64,000 nucleotides of DNA, taken from assembly GCA_028875245.1 (NCBI GenBank), contig JAPPEU010000088.1, positions 1 through 64,000 of the forward strand. The letters are read 5' to 3'. The notes below the pieces were generated by a model. The model had not been told where the DNA came from. It saw only the letters and a program-made list of their open reading frames with translations, and did no database searches. The translations under genes were made by a program, and so were the position numbers. Source of the stretch: Chloroflexota bacterium. Lineage in GTDB: Bacteria; Chloroflexota; Anaerolineae; Aggregatilineales; Phototrophicaceae. Shown in pieces: positions 46,318-55,535 of this stretch (position 1 is the first letter of the stretch; the number at the start of each line of letters is the position of its first letter).

Positions 46318-48192
46318 CTATTCAGCCGCCGCCAGGGCCGGTTTGACCCCGGTCCTGATTTCGTGCGTCACAATCTTCGAGGGGATCAAGCCCTGCGGAC
46401 GTTTAATCATCATGAGGATGAGCAAAGCGCCATACATCAGGAAGCGGAAATCGGAGAACTCGCGCAAAAGCTCCGGCATGCCGATCAGCACAATAGCGCC
46501 GACGACGATGCCGGGATTGCTGGCGATGCCGCCGACGATTATCAAGCTCAATACGTTGATCGAGATGAACACGGTGAAACTGTTGGGGAAGACGGTGCCG
46601 ACCTTGGCGGCGAATATGGCGCCGGCCACGCCGCCGGTCGCCGCGCTCAGCGTGAATGCCAGCAGCTTGGCGCGCGCCGTATCGATGCCCATGGCGGTCG
46701 CGACATCCTCGTCTTCGCGGATCGCCATCCACTGCCGGCCCGTGCGCGAATTGTTCAACCGTATCGAAACAAAGAGCGTCACCAGGCTGGCTACCAAGAC
46801 GATGTAGTAGAGTTGCTCCGGGTTTTTGAGTTCGGCGCCGAGGAATATCGGTTTCGGGATCGCCTGCACCCCTTGCGCGCCGCCGATCAAGGGCTTCAGC
46901 CAGTCGGAGATCGCCAGCTTGCCGATGATCTCGCCAAAGCCTAACGTGGCGATCGCCAGATAATCGCCGCGCATTCGCAACACGGGCACAGCGAAAATAA
47001 ACCCGGCGAACATGGCGGCCAGCAGCGCCAGCGGGATGACCATCCAAAAAGTGAAAGTCCCTTTGAACAGACCCAGCGGGCCGATGGAAGTCAAGACAGC
47101 CAATATGTAGGCGCCGACCGCGTAATTAGTCAAATAACCGAGATCAAGCAAACCGGCCAGCCCAATCGCGATATTCAAGCCCAGCCCCATCAAAACGAAG
47201 ATGCCGATGGTGACGGCGACATCACTGAGCGTGCGCCCTATCAGCCAGGGCAGCATCAACATGAAGATGACAAACAGGACCAGGCCGATGATGTTAACCG
47301 TCCGCCGCTGCGACGTTTTCATGTCGCCGAATCTCGCGCGCGCTTGGCTGCCGTACATAGCCCAGAGAAAGCCGGCGGCCGTGCTAATGACAAATAAGGC
47401 GAGCGCCGCGTTTTGGCGCAAGGTGTCGCGGCGGAAAATCTCGCGCAGGGTGTCGCGGTCCAGGTTTTCCTGCAGCACCAGGCGCACGGTCTCCCCAAAG
47501 GCGCCGACCAGCACGGTGACGCTGAGACCATACACCAGCGCGCGCCGCGGCACGGCTGGCATCAGATACAGGAGCGAGCCGGCAAGACCGGCCGCCATCG
47601 AGACGAGCCCCAGTGTGCCGATGCCCCGCATCAGGTCATTTCTATTGTCGAATGTGACAACTTCCACCCAGTCGCGATCGATATTGACCAGCACCGTGCG
47701 CAGGTCGCCTTTGATCTCGAATATCAACGCGAATGAGAAGGTGACGATGCCGACGAGGAAGGCGATCATCAGCCAGATTCCCAGCGCGGTCTGCGTTTCC
47801 GCGCCGGCGCGATGCATCCGCCAGGCGACCAATGACGCGGCGACAAAGGGAATGACCCGCAGGCAGATATCGAGCAGGAAGCGGTATTCGTCCGCGTTGA
47901 ATAAAAGCAGAATGATGCTTGGCAGCGCCGTCATCAGACCGATGATGACACCGCTGATCAGCAGGGGCGCTTTCCCTTCATCGAAATCACTGAGCTGCCT
48001 GGAAACGTAATATGCGGTGACAAAGGGCGCCATGAGCAGCAGCAGTTGCCCCAGGCTGATGAATCGGTCCACCACCTCGCGTTCGTGAAAGGCGGCGATC
48101 ATGCCGACGGCGCCCGTGAACAAAATGAATGCGCCGGAGAACAATCCGAATATGAGGATTTTTTGGGAGGTCTGCGACCGCAGCAAGTCCAT
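46318..48192 (-). CDS. livM: LIV-type ABC transporter permease LivM with an extra N-terminal membrane region
   Basis: The inner-membrane permease that pairs with LivH. The C-terminal half (about 330-624) is a normal LivM, with LGLNIAIGLAGLLDLGYLTNYAVGAY, LRMRGDYLAIATLGFGEI and the ATPase-contact loop RLNNSRTGRQWMAIREDEDVATAMG. The first 310 residues add seven or eight further hydrophobic helices with no clear relation to known permease domains. Usual LivM proteins have roughly 300-420 residues, so this is a marked extension. The helices may be lineage-specific; their role is unknown. No frameshift or fusion junction is evident. Confidence 0.9.
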   Translation of the reverse strand: MDLLRSQTSQKILIFGLFSGAFILFTGAVGMIAAFHEREVVDRFISLGQLLLLMAPFVTAYYVSRQLSDFDEGKAPLLISGVIIGLMTALPSIILLLFNADEYRFLLDICLRVIPFVAASLVAWRMHRAGAETQTALGIWLMIAFLVGIVTFSFALIFEIKGDLRTVLVNIDRDWVEVVTFDNRNDLMRGIGTLGLVSMAAGLAGSLLYLMPAVPRRALVYGLSVTVLVGAFGETVRLVLQENLDRDTLREIFRRDTLRQNAALALFVISTAAGFLWAMYGSQARARFGDMKTSQRRTVNIIGLVLFVIFMLMLPWLIGRTLSDVAVTIGIFVLMGLGLNIAIGLAGLLDLGYLTNYAVGAYILAVLTSIGPLGLFKGTFTFWMVIPLALLAAMFAGFIFAVPVLRMRGDYLAIATLGFGEIIGKLAISDWLKPLIGGAQGVQAIPKPIFLGAELKNPEQLYYIVLVASLVTLFVSIRLNNSRTGRQWMAIREDEDVATAMGIDTARAKLLAFTLSAATGGVAGAIFAAKVGTVFPNSFTVFISINVLSLIIVGGIASNPGIVVGAIVLIGMPELLREFSDFRFLMYGALLILMMIKRPQGLIPSKIVTHEIRTGVKPALAAAE

Positions 48193-48201
48193 GAGAACCT
48201 C

Positions 48202-49266
48202 CTAAGCCTTCTGTTCCGACAGGCGTTCGCCCAGGATGCCTTGCGGGCGAAAGATCAATACGAGCACCAGCATCGTAAAGGCGATGACATCTTTGAGTTG
48301 GTTGGCGCCGGGAATGCCGAGCCCGGCCAAAACGAGGTTCGGGCCGATCGCTTCAATCACGCCGAGAAACAAACCGCCAAGCATGGCGCCCGGAATATTG
48401 CCGATGCCGCCCAGCACCGCCGCCGTGAACGCTTTGATGCCGGGGATGAAGCCCATAAAAAAGTTGACGCCTTGCGGACGGAACATGCCATTGATGACGC
48501 CGGCGGAACCGGCCAAAAAGCCGCCGACCCCGAATGTGAACATGATCACCCAATCGATGTCGATGCCCATCAATCGCGCGACTTCTTTGTTCTCGGAAAC
48601 GGCGCGCATCGCTTTGCCCACTCGCGTGCGCTCGACCAGCCAATAAAGGCCGAGCATTAGCACCAGGGCGGAACCGAAGACAAAAACCTGCACGACCGGG
48701 ATATTGATGTCGCCGATTGAAATGGCGCCCTGCAAAATCCGCACCTGGGGATAAGCCTTGAAGCCCGAGCCGTAAAGCCCGCGAAAGGTGTATTGCAAGA
48801 AAAATGACGCGCCAATGGCTGTGATCAGAGGCACCAGCCGCGGGCTGCCTCGCAGCGGTCGGTAGGCCACGCGCTCCAAGAGGATCGCCACCGTCATCGA
48901 CACTAGGCCGGCGAACATGATCATCAGCAATATCGCCAGCAGCGGCTGCTCATTCAAAAACCCGGTTCGATTAAGCGCTTCAGCCAGGAATACGGTCGAA
49001 AAAGCGCCAGCCATGAAGACTTCACCGTGGGCGAAGTTGATCATCAGCAGGATGCCATAAACAAGCGTATAACCGAGGGCGATCAAGGCGTAGATGCTGC
49101 CCTGGGACAAACCGGCGGCGAAGAGATTGACCCACTGGGCAAAACTAATGCGCCCGGAGGAAAGCGTATTCCAGGCGCCAACGACCACGCCCAGCACAAT
49201 AAGTATGCGCAGGATGTCAATCGTGAAATCAACCCAGGAGAATTCGTCTGTCTTCCACTTGAACAT
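48202..49266 (-). CDS. livH: LIV-type ABC transporter permease LivH
   Basis: The partner permease, 354 residues. After an N-terminal hydrophobic segment of about 45 residues comes the typical LivH core: GSIYALIALGYTLVYGILLMINFAHGEVFMAGAF, the RPLRGSPRL loop, RTRVGKAMRAVSENKEVARLMG (ATPase contact) and a final GGIGNIPGAMLGGLFLGVIE. Eight or nine membrane helices are expected. The gene is spaced by 9 bases from livM and 92 bases from the nearer binding-protein gene. Confidence 0.93.
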   Translation of the reverse strand: MFKWKTDEFSWVDFTIDILRILIVLGVVVGAWNTLSSGRISFAQWVNLFAAGLSQGSIYALIALGYTLVYGILLMINFAHGEVFMAGAFSTVFLAEALNRTGFLNEQPLLAILLMIMFAGLVSMTVAILLERVAYRPLRGSPRLVPLITAIGASFFLQYTFRGLYGSGFKAYPQVRILQGAISIGDINIPVVQVFVFGSALVLMLGLYWLVERTRVGKAMRAVSENKEVARLMGIDIDWVIMFTFGVGGFLAGSAGVINGMFRPQGVNFFMGFIPGIKAFTAAVLGGIGNIPGAMLGGLFLGVIEAIGPNLVLAGLGIPGANQLKDVIAFTMLVLVLIFRPQGILGERLSEQKA

Positions 49267-49358
49267 AAGCCCTACCGTCTTGCTAAGTCGTTATCATGAG
49301 AATGCTCTGTCTGTGGATCCTGGCGGCTCGTCTGAATTCGGAAAATTGAGAGGGCGGA

Positions 49359-50624
49359 CTACTCAAACGCATCCAGCGCGAAATTCCATGCCACCGGCGG
49401 CGGCCAATGGTCATCATACACCTCAGCTTCGGTTATGATGAACACCGCAAGGGCAGTTCCTGGCGAACAGTCTCCGGCAAATGGCGATTCCTCGCGACAG
49501 GTCAGCCGGCCGGTCAAGCCAGGGTAATCTTTGGTGGCGGCAACGGCGTCGCGAATCGCCTGCCGGCCAAATACCAGGCTCCCGTCGTCATTAGCGACGG
49601 CGACGTTCTCCAAAGCCGTCAAGAGCAGGTTGGTTGCGTCATAGGCATGAGCATGATAACCGCTCGGCGGATCACTGCCATATTCATCCACCCATTGCGA
49701 CAGCAGCTCATCATAGGCGTCGCCGCTGACGAGCGGGCCGGATACATAGATGCCAACGGCAGCGTCTCCCGTATTCTCGGGGAAGCTGGAAGAAAAGCTG
49801 GCCGCGCCGCCGATGATGATGCTGTCCTCCAGCCCGGGGATATGGGTCATCTGCGCGGCGAAGAAGTTGGACTCCGGCTCAAACAGGGGAACATATATGA
49901 CGTCTGGCTGGTGCACGGCGATTTCAGTCAGGATGGATGCCATGTCGGTATCGCCCTTGTTGACGGCGCCTTCGAATACGACATCTCTGCCAAGCTCGGC
50001 AAATGTATCGGCGACTGCTCGGGCGAGCCCTGATGTGTAGGGATCGCCGTCATGAACGGTTGCCAGCGTTTCTGATTTCAGCGCCAGCGCCGCGAACTCG
50101 GCGAGACGCATACCTTCGATAAGACCGTTCTGGCTGGTGCGGAAGTAGCCAGGCAAATGAGAGCCGCCCGCCGCGATATCGTCATTGGTCAAGCTCGGCG
50201 AGGTATTGGACGGCGCGATCATAACCAGGCCGGCGTCGCTGATGATTGGTATGGCGCCTTGCGCCGCGCTTGAACAATTTGTGCCAATGGCGCCGACAAT
50301 CATCGGATCAGCGGCCAGGCGCTGCGCCGCCGCTTGACCGCCCTCGGCCGTGCACAAGCTGTCTTCAACTACCAGTTCAATCTCGTGGCCCAAAAAGCTG
50401 TAATCGCGAGCGAGCAATGCCAGCTCAACCCCGCCCAGCGTATCATCGCCCAAGTAATTGATCGCGCCAGACATGACCAGCATGGCGCCGATGGCGATCG
50501 GGTCTTCCGGCTCCACGGCGACGCAGCCAAGGGGGTCAGCGCAGGCTTCGTCGGCAGCCGCCGGGGCAAGGAAGCAGCCAAGCAAACTCAATACAACCGT
50601 AAAGGCGGCGATTCGTCCAATCAT
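49359..50624 (-). CDS. livK: LIV-type ABC transporter substrate-binding protein (copy 1)
   Basis: An exported periplasmic-binding-protein type 1, about 421 residues, with a signal peptide ending AAADEACADPLG. The family pattern is visible: IAIGAMLVMSGA at the start of lobe one, LGGVELALL, EGGQAAAQRLAAD, and SNTSPSLT with the ligand-contacting Ser/Thr. Closely similar in every segment to the upstream copy, including the unusual C-terminal CREESPFAGDCSPGTALAVF and WPPP; several Cys may form disulfides. ATG 50624 has AGGGAAAG upstream. A hairpin separates the two copies. The ligand is not known. Confidence 0.9.
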   Translation of the reverse strand: MIGRIAAFTVVLSLLGCFLAPAAADEACADPLGCVAVEPEDPIAIGAMLVMSGAINYLGDDTLGGVELALLARDYSFLGHEIELVVEDSLCTAEGGQAAAQRLAADPMIVGAIGTNCSSAAQGAIPIISDAGLVMIAPSNTSPSLTNDDIAAGGSHLPGYFRTSQNGLIEGMRLAEFAALALKSETLATVHDGDPYTSGLARAVADTFAELGRDVVFEGAVNKGDTDMASILTEIAVHQPDVIYVPLFEPESNFFAAQMTHIPGLEDSIIIGGAASFSSSFPENTGDAAVGIYVSGPLVSGDAYDELLSQWVDEYGSDPPSGYHAHAYDATNLLLTALENVAVANDDGSLVFGRQAIRDAVAATKDYPGLTGRLTCREESPFAGDCSPGTALAVFIITEAEVYDDHWPPPVAWNFALDAFE

Positions 50625-50732
50625 CGCTTTCCCTGAGTTGATGGCAAAATGACTGTCCCGCCTGATAGATCTGCTTGGCGGCAGACAGAGCCTTTCGCAA
50701 GCTCCAAATGGCGCTTGCGCGCTATACAAGTT

Positions 50733-50771
50733 TAAGACAAGCCAGAGACTGTTGCGCCCTGGCTTGTCTTA
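50733..50771 (-). terminator. Strong hairpin between the two binding-protein genes
   Basis: A perfect 13-bp stem (TAAGACAAGCCAG/CTGGCTTGTCTTA) with a 13-base loop, 31 bases after the stop of copy 2. There is no long T-tract, so it may be a partial terminator or mRNA-stabilising structure that keeps the upstream binding protein more abundant than the downstream transporter genes. Confidence 0.6.
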
Positions 50772-50801
50772 TGTTCGATAGCCGCCTGGCTGATGCGGCC
50801 C

Positions 50802-52073
50802 TTAGCCGCCCATCGACATCGAGAGATCCCAGACAATTGGAGGCGGCCACGCGCCCTCGTTTACCTGGGCTTCGCCAATCTCAAAAACGGCCAGCGCGGT
50901 GCCGGTCGCGCAGTCACCCTTGAATGGCGACTCCTCCTGGCAGGTCAGCGACCCGGTCAAGCCGTCGTAATTCTCGACCGCTGCCATGGCGTCGCGCAGC
51001 GCCTGGCGCCCGATGATCAGCGTGCCGTCATCCATTTCCTTGGCGACAGCTTCTACCGCGTCCATCAACAGGTTCGCCGCGTCGTAAGCATGGGCGTGGA
51101 AGCCACTCGGCGGCGTGTCGGTGCCGCCTGGCTGCTCTTCCGCCCAGAGCTCGAGGAAGGCGTTGTAGGATTCGCCGGCAACGTGAGGGCCGGTCATGAT
51201 AACACCGACCGCTGCCTGCCCGGTGTTCTGGGCGAAGCCAGCCGCGAAGCTGCCGTCAGCCGTCATCATTACCGCGTCTTCCAAGCCCGGGGTGTTCGCC
51301 GCCTGCGAAACGAGGAACTCGGATTCGGGTACAAATACCGGCAAGTACACAACATCGGGACCACTGGCGGCGATCTCGGTGAGAATCGCGGTCATGTCGG
51401 TGTCGCCCTTGCTGACCGCGCCCTGGAAGACAACCTCGCCGTTCAATCCGTCAAAGGTATTCGCCATAACGACCGCCAGACCCTCAGTATAAGGATCGCC
51501 GTCATGGATGGTGGCGACGGCGCCCGCTTTGAGCACCTCAACGGCGTATTGCGCGCCCATCGCGCCCTGGAACAGATCGTTGTGCGCAGTGCGGAAATAG
51601 CCCGGCTGATAGGTGCCGCCTTCGTCCGAATTGTCGTTGGTCAATCGGGGTGAAGTGTTTGAGGATGAAATCATCAACATACCGGCTTCGCTGAGGATGG
51701 GCATAGCGCCTTGCGCCGCGCCGGAACAAGTCGTGCCGATGATGCCAACGACGGATTCGTCTGCGGCGACGCGCTGAGCGGCGGCCTGGCCACCTTCGGC
51801 GCTGCACAACTCGTCTTCAACAACCAGCGTGATGTCGCGGCCCAACAGCATGCCATCACGGCCCAGAAATGCCAACTCGACGCCGCCGAGAGAGTCTTCT
51901 CCATAGAATGACGTCGCGCCAGAAACTGACAATATGGCCGCGAATACGATCGGATCATCCGGGCCCACTTCAACGCAGCCCAGCTCGTCCATGCAATGCG
52001 CATCGGCAAGCGCAGGCGCGCTGAAGCAAACCAGCATGCTCAAGACAGTGAGTACAAGGAATAGATGTTTCAT
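50802..52073 (-). CDS. livK: LIV-type ABC transporter substrate-binding protein (copy 2)
   Basis: The first gene of the liv operon, 423 residues, with a clear signal peptide (MKHLFLVLTVLSMLVCFSAP). It shares its architecture and most motifs with copy 1 (FAAILSVSGATSFYGEDSLGGVELAFL; SNTSPRLT; VATIHDGDPYTEGL; CQEESPFKGDCATGTALAVF). The tandem pair arose by duplication; differing residues could give different ligands to one transporter. A GGGGAG ribosome site lies upstream, and TATAAT about 55 bases upstream is a candidate -10. Its strong individual position suggests high expression. Confidence 0.9.
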   Translation of the reverse strand: MKHLFLVLTVLSMLVCFSAPALADAHCMDELGCVEVGPDDPIVFAAILSVSGATSFYGEDSLGGVELAFLGRDGMLLGRDITLVVEDELCSAEGGQAAAQRVAADESVVGIIGTTCSGAAQGAMPILSEAGMLMISSSNTSPRLTNDNSDEGGTYQPGYFRTAHNDLFQGAMGAQYAVEVLKAGAVATIHDGDPYTEGLAVVMANTFDGLNGEVVFQGAVSKGDTDMTAILTEIAASGPDVVYLPVFVPESEFLVSQAANTPGLEDAVMMTADGSFAAGFAQNTGQAAVGVIMTGPHVAGESYNAFLELWAEEQPGGTDTPPSGFHAHAYDAANLLMDAVEAVAKEMDDGTLIIGRQALRDAMAAVENYDGLTGSLTCQEESPFKGDCATGTALAVFEIGEAQVNEGAWPPPIVWDLSMSMGG

Positions 52074-52128
52074 TGTTCTGTGTCTCCCCTTTATCGGACA
52101 ATATCATGCCCTCGGCACGATTGTTCCC

Positions 52129-52134
52129 ATTATA
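52129..52134 (-). promoter_or_regulatory. Candidate -10 element for the liv operon
   Basis: TATAAT on the minus strand 56 bases before the first binding-protein gene, within A/T-rich DNA. The best -35 (TTGAAC, 52161-52166) is 26 bases away, too far, so the -35 is unresolved. Confidence 0.4.
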
Positions 52135-52236
52135 ACCAAACTTTTGTTTTCTGTATATTCGTTCAACTAAAAGGCCAGGGCAATCGCATCAAAAACATTG
52201 TGCCTCGTCGCTACCTAAAAGTGTGAAATTGCAGAG

Positions 52237-52252
52237 GCGTCTCGCGAGACGC
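52237..52252. repeat. 16-bp perfect palindrome in the liv upstream gap
   Basis: GCGTCTCGCGAGACGC, self-complementary, in the 299-base gap (52074-52372) between the liv operon and a glycosyltransferase gene. It could be a protein-binding site or a shrunken member of the GGGGCG palindrome family. No gene is seen in this gap. Confidence 0.6.
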
Positions 52253-52372
52253 TCGTGAAAATGGTCTGCGAATGCAAATCATTCTGCGATATTGCGCCCG
52301 ATACTGTAAAATTGAGACTTGCGGCACTTCGCGCGATAGGCCGCCCGTTTCGCCAATTGTAGGCGCCTGGTC

Positions 52373-53560
52373 ATGAAACTTCTGGTCCTTGCCGCATCAC
52401 TCGATTTGCGTCAGCCCTTCAGCGCCACCCCCGCCTGGTGGCAGCTGCTCAAGGGCTTGTATGAATCCGGCGTCGAAGTGATTGCCACGCCGTATCAGGG
52501 CGCGGCCATCGAGAGCCTGTGGTGGCGTTCCGAGCCGAATCCCGCGCGCAGGCAGGGCGATCTCTTCAAGGCGATGCGCGATCTCACGCGGGCGGTTATG
52601 CCATCGCGTTCGCCGTCAATGACCGCCGACCCGGCCCGGGAATCGGTGTCTGACAAAGCCGTTAGAGTAGCGGCGAACAGCTTGATCGCGCCATTGTGGC
52701 GGCGGCACCTCGAGCGGATTTTGAATGCCGAGACCGATGTCGATGCTGTACTTTGTCTTACAGTTCCGCTCAACCACCTGCGGGGCCTGCCCAAGCATAT
52801 TACGCAAACCTACAATATCCCCATTTTCTATTTTGATGGCGATGTGCCAGCCAGCCTGCCCAATATGCGCGGATTCGCTTCCGGCTTCCGCATATATCAT
52901 GGCGCTGACCTGACGGAATACACCGCTTTCATCAGCAACAGCAGCGGCGGTCAAGCGCTTCTCAAGCAACTCGGCGTCGCCAACGTGCATACCCTCTGGT
53001 ATGGCGCCGATCCGGCGGTGTTCAGTCCTGTCCGCGTGCCGGCGCAGGATATCGATGTGCTCTTCTATGGACATGGGCGCGAATACCGCTCCGAATGGAT
53101 AGATCGCATGATCGCCGCGCCATCGAGAGAAATGGCGGGTTCCCGCTTCGCCGTCCGCGGAACCGACCTTGGCGAGCTTGGCAATGCCGAGCGCCTTCCC
53201 TACCTCAGCTTCAGCAAGCTGCGCGAATATGTTTGCCGCAGCAAGATCAATCTCTGCATCACCCGGGGCGCGCATGCCAGTGTTCGCGCCTCGTCTTCAT
53301 CGCGCCCCTTTGAGCTGGCGGCGCTGGGCGCCTGCATCGTGGCCAATCCTTACCTCGGCATCGAGGAATGGTTCGAGCCAGCCAAAGAGCTAATCCTCGT
53401 CGCGTCGGCTGAGGAGGCGATCGAACGCTATCAGCATCTGCTAGCGCACGACAGTGAACGGATCGCCATTGGAAAAGCGGCGCGGCAACGTGTCCTGAAG
53501 CAGCATACCTTCCGGCATCGCGCTGCTGAATTAATCAGCATCATCAAGCAGTACCTTTAG
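52373..53560 (+). CDS. Glycosyltransferase, GT-B fold (CgeB/group 1-like)
   Basis: A 395-residue glycosyltransferase with two Rossmann-like domains. The C-terminal half has the group-1-type pattern of the CgeB-like family: DIDVLFYGHGREYR, a YLSFSKLREYVCRSKINLCITRG segment, and SRPFELAALGACIVANPYLGIEEWF, which corresponds to the nucleotide-sugar-binding E-x-x-A motif. The N-terminus (MKLLVLAASLDLRQPF) is the first strand. No membrane helix. Likely to act on a glycan or secondary metabolite; the substrate is unknown. Start at ATG 52373 follows a GTAGGCGCC remnant. Confidence 0.75.
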   Translation: MKLLVLAASLDLRQPFSATPAWWQLLKGLYESGVEVIATPYQGAAIESLWWRSEPNPARRQGDLFKAMRDLTRAVMPSRSPSMTADPARESVSDKAVRVAANSLIAPLWRRHLERILNAETDVDAVLCLTVPLNHLRGLPKHITQTYNIPIFYFDGDVPASLPNMRGFASGFRIYHGADLTEYTAFISNSSGGQALLKQLGVANVHTLWYGADPAVFSPVRVPAQDIDVLFYGHGREYRSEWIDRMIAAPSREMAGSRFAVRGTDLGELGNAERLPYLSFSKLREYVCRSKINLCITRGAHASVRASSSSRPFELAALGACIVANPYLGIEEWFEPAKELILVASAEEAIERYQHLLAHDSERIAIGKAARQRVLKQHTFRHRAAELISIIKQYL

Positions 53561-53625
53561 CCCCTTGCGACATGTCGCCCGGCCCCGTAGAATATATGTT
53601 CGCGGCTTAAGGGAAGGGCAGATCA

Positions 53626-54459
53626 ATGCAATTTGACCAGGCAAAAGCGAGAGACTTCTTATACGGAAAGGGCACGCTGCTTGAGAGGGCGCTGTTCGCC
53701 TGGCTTTTTGATGGCGGCCCTCTGGAGCGGCTTCATCAGATCATCCTCTGCTACAAGAATCCGGACAAGGGCTTCGGCCATGGCCTGGAACATGACCTGA
53801 AAGCGCCTCAATCGAACCCGCTGGCGCTGGAGTATTTGCTCGGCGTCATGAAGCACACGGGGGTCCCGCCTGGTTCGCTGCTGGCGGGAACGTCCGACTG
53901 GCTTGAAACTCAGATGGACGAACAGGGCAACTTGCTTAATCCGCCCGAAACGCGCGATTACCCGCTTGCGCCGTGGTGGCGGGAGCAGGGCGGGCAAACC
54001 ATGCCCGATTCCATAGTCGGCAATCTCATTCGTTTTGACAGCGCGACGCAGTCTCTCATCGACAAAACCGCGCGTTGGGCGCTGGCGCATTACACGCCGG
54101 ATAAAATCCGCCGAAACGAATGGCTCTTCATGGCTTATCACGCCTTCGATTATTTCTTCGCGGTTGATGACTTTCCCGCTTTGGCAGGCTTCCAGAATGC
54201 GACCATCGAGAACATCGTCGCTTGCGCCGCGAAAGCGCCTGAGAACCAGTTGGATTCCATATTCGTTTTCGCGCCGACGCCCGACTCGATGATCGCCAAA
54301 GCCTTGCCCGAAGGGCTGTTGCAGCGCTCCCTCGATCTGCTGTCCAGTGCGCAGCAGGAAGACGGTCATTGGCGCGATCAACATAACCTGCCGCAGTGGT
54401 ATCCCATGACGACTATAAACGTATTGTTGGCATTGAAGCGCTATGGCCGCTGGAGCTAG
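53626..54459 (+). CDS. Hypothetical alpha-toroid (prenyltransferase/terpene-cyclase-like) protein
   Basis: A 277-residue protein, mostly helical. Repeats with the pattern of alpha/alpha toroids are suggested by GFGHGLEHDLKAPQSNPLALEYLLGVM near the N-terminus, LETQMDEQGNL in the middle and SAQQEDGHWRDQ near the C-terminus, like QW-type turns of squalene-cyclase-fold proteins. The catalytic DxDD motif is not present, so cyclase activity is doubtful. The ORF is single-copy on the plus strand and is followed by the Cys-motif protein gene. Function unknown. Confidence 0.6.
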   Translation: MQFDQAKARDFLYGKGTLLERALFAWLFDGGPLERLHQIILCYKNPDKGFGHGLEHDLKAPQSNPLALEYLLGVMKHTGVPPGSLLAGTSDWLETQMDEQGNLLNPPETRDYPLAPWWREQGGQTMPDSIVGNLIRFDSATQSLIDKTARWALAHYTPDKIRRNEWLFMAYHAFDYFFAVDDFPALAGFQNATIENIVACAAKAPENQLDSIFVFAPTPDSMIAKALPEGLLQRSLDLLSSAQQEDGHWRDQHNLPQWYPMTTINVLLALKRYGRWS

Positions 54460-54545
54460 CCCGCCGGGTGGACGGCCGGCGCGCCCGGTCAATGCCTTGT
54501 GCTATACTCGCCGGGAAGGCGATGCGTCAAACTGGAGCGGTCGCG

Positions 54546-55367
54546 ATGGCGATTGATTACATCATAGAATACGATTGCGTCCCGAAACGTGAATTGAAGT
54601 CGCAGGGCATACTCCAGCGGCTGAAAGAGCGCGCCCGCGCCGAAGAAGTCATTCAGTGGTTTCGCGCCGCCGGCGATTCGCGCGAGCCCGAGCAAATGGG
54701 CTTCGAATTCACCCACAGCACACCCGATGACCCCGGCGACAAGCAGCTGATCGTGGTGCAGGATCTGCTTGATCATGCCGCCGCTTTGGACGACTACGCC
54801 GATCATTGCAAATCATGCCCGGCGAATCGAAGCGGTCAACCCTATGGCTGCATGGGATTCGTAGAATATCCCATCACTGCCCGCGCCGAGGTTTGGCTGC
54901 TGGAGCGGCTGCCCGTGCCGGATGAGCCCTTGCTGTGGCTGCTGCTCAAGCAAGGCATTCAGAAACTGGGTTATGATGGCGCGTCAATCAAGGCGCTTCG
55001 TCAAAGTGATGATGATCTTGAAGCTGGCGCGCGCACCTACTTTGAATTGCCGATCGCGCCTGATCGCCGCCTGGGCCAGCTGACTGTCTCCGGCGACCAA
55101 GTGCTTGAGATGATTTTTGGCGTCGGCGAACGCGTCATACCGAATCACGCGGGGATTCTTCTGCTCTTCCTGGGCGCGATAGAGCGCGATCTGGAAGCGC
55201 ATGAGATCCAGGAAATCTCTTCATTTGATGAAGCGATCCGACAAAAGCTCGCCTTTGATATGCATGCCGGCGCGGACGCCGACGACTGCGTCAAGGAATT
55301 GCTCGCCTTTTTTCATGCGCTGTACATCGCCTGGAGGCTCAACGTTTCGCTCTTTGTCGACGCATAA
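54546..55367 (+). CDS. Conserved-looking hypothetical protein with a Cys cluster
   Basis: A 273-residue protein beginning MAIDYIIEYDCVPKRELKSQG. Near residue 95 it has CKSCPANRSGQPYGCMG, a compact CxxC-x11-C cluster that could bind zinc or an Fe-S centre. The remainder is mixed helix and strand; no known family is recognised. The start was placed at ATG 54546, where the reading frame looks coding; a longer frame starts at 54396 and overlaps the previous gene. About 170 bases separate it from the selenoprotein gene, so it is probably not in the same transcript. Confidence 0.65.
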   Translation: MAIDYIIEYDCVPKRELKSQGILQRLKERARAEEVIQWFRAAGDSREPEQMGFEFTHSTPDDPGDKQLIVVQDLLDHAAALDDYADHCKSCPANRSGQPYGCMGFVEYPITARAEVWLLERLPVPDEPLLWLLLKQGIQKLGYDGASIKALRQSDDDLEAGARTYFELPIAPDRRLGQLTVSGDQVLEMIFGVGERVIPNHAGILLLFLGAIERDLEAHEIQEISSFDEAIRQKLAFDMHAGADADDCVKELLAFFHALYIAWRLNVSLFVDA

Positions 55368-55383
55368 GCGAACCAAGATTGTT

Positions 55384-55410
55384 TTGATAATGGATGGCGC
55401 TTGATAGAAT
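55384..55410 (+). promoter_or_regulatory. Candidate promoter of the selenoprotein operon
   Basis: TTGATA (55384-55389) and TAGAAT (55405-55410) with a 15-base spacer, shorter than ideal, 126 bases before the AhpD-like start. Confidence 0.3.
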
Positions 55411-55434
55411 GTCCCAATATCGAAATGTGTGTAC

Positions 55435-55455
55435 GGGCGAGCGGGTGGCTCGCCC
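55435..55455. repeat. Short GGGCGAGC hairpin
   Basis: GGGCGAGC and GCTCGCCC form an 8-bp perfect stem around a 5-base loop, flanked by GTAC and CACAAT. It looks like a compact relative of the GTAGGGGCG palindromes and would fall in the leader of the selenoprotein transcript. Confidence 0.55.
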
Positions 55456-55535
55456 ACAATATAGTTCTGCAATTGCAGCTTTCATGATGTATTTGGATAC
55501 GCTTCGCACTGCGTTAATCGTTGAGGGCGCCGCCC

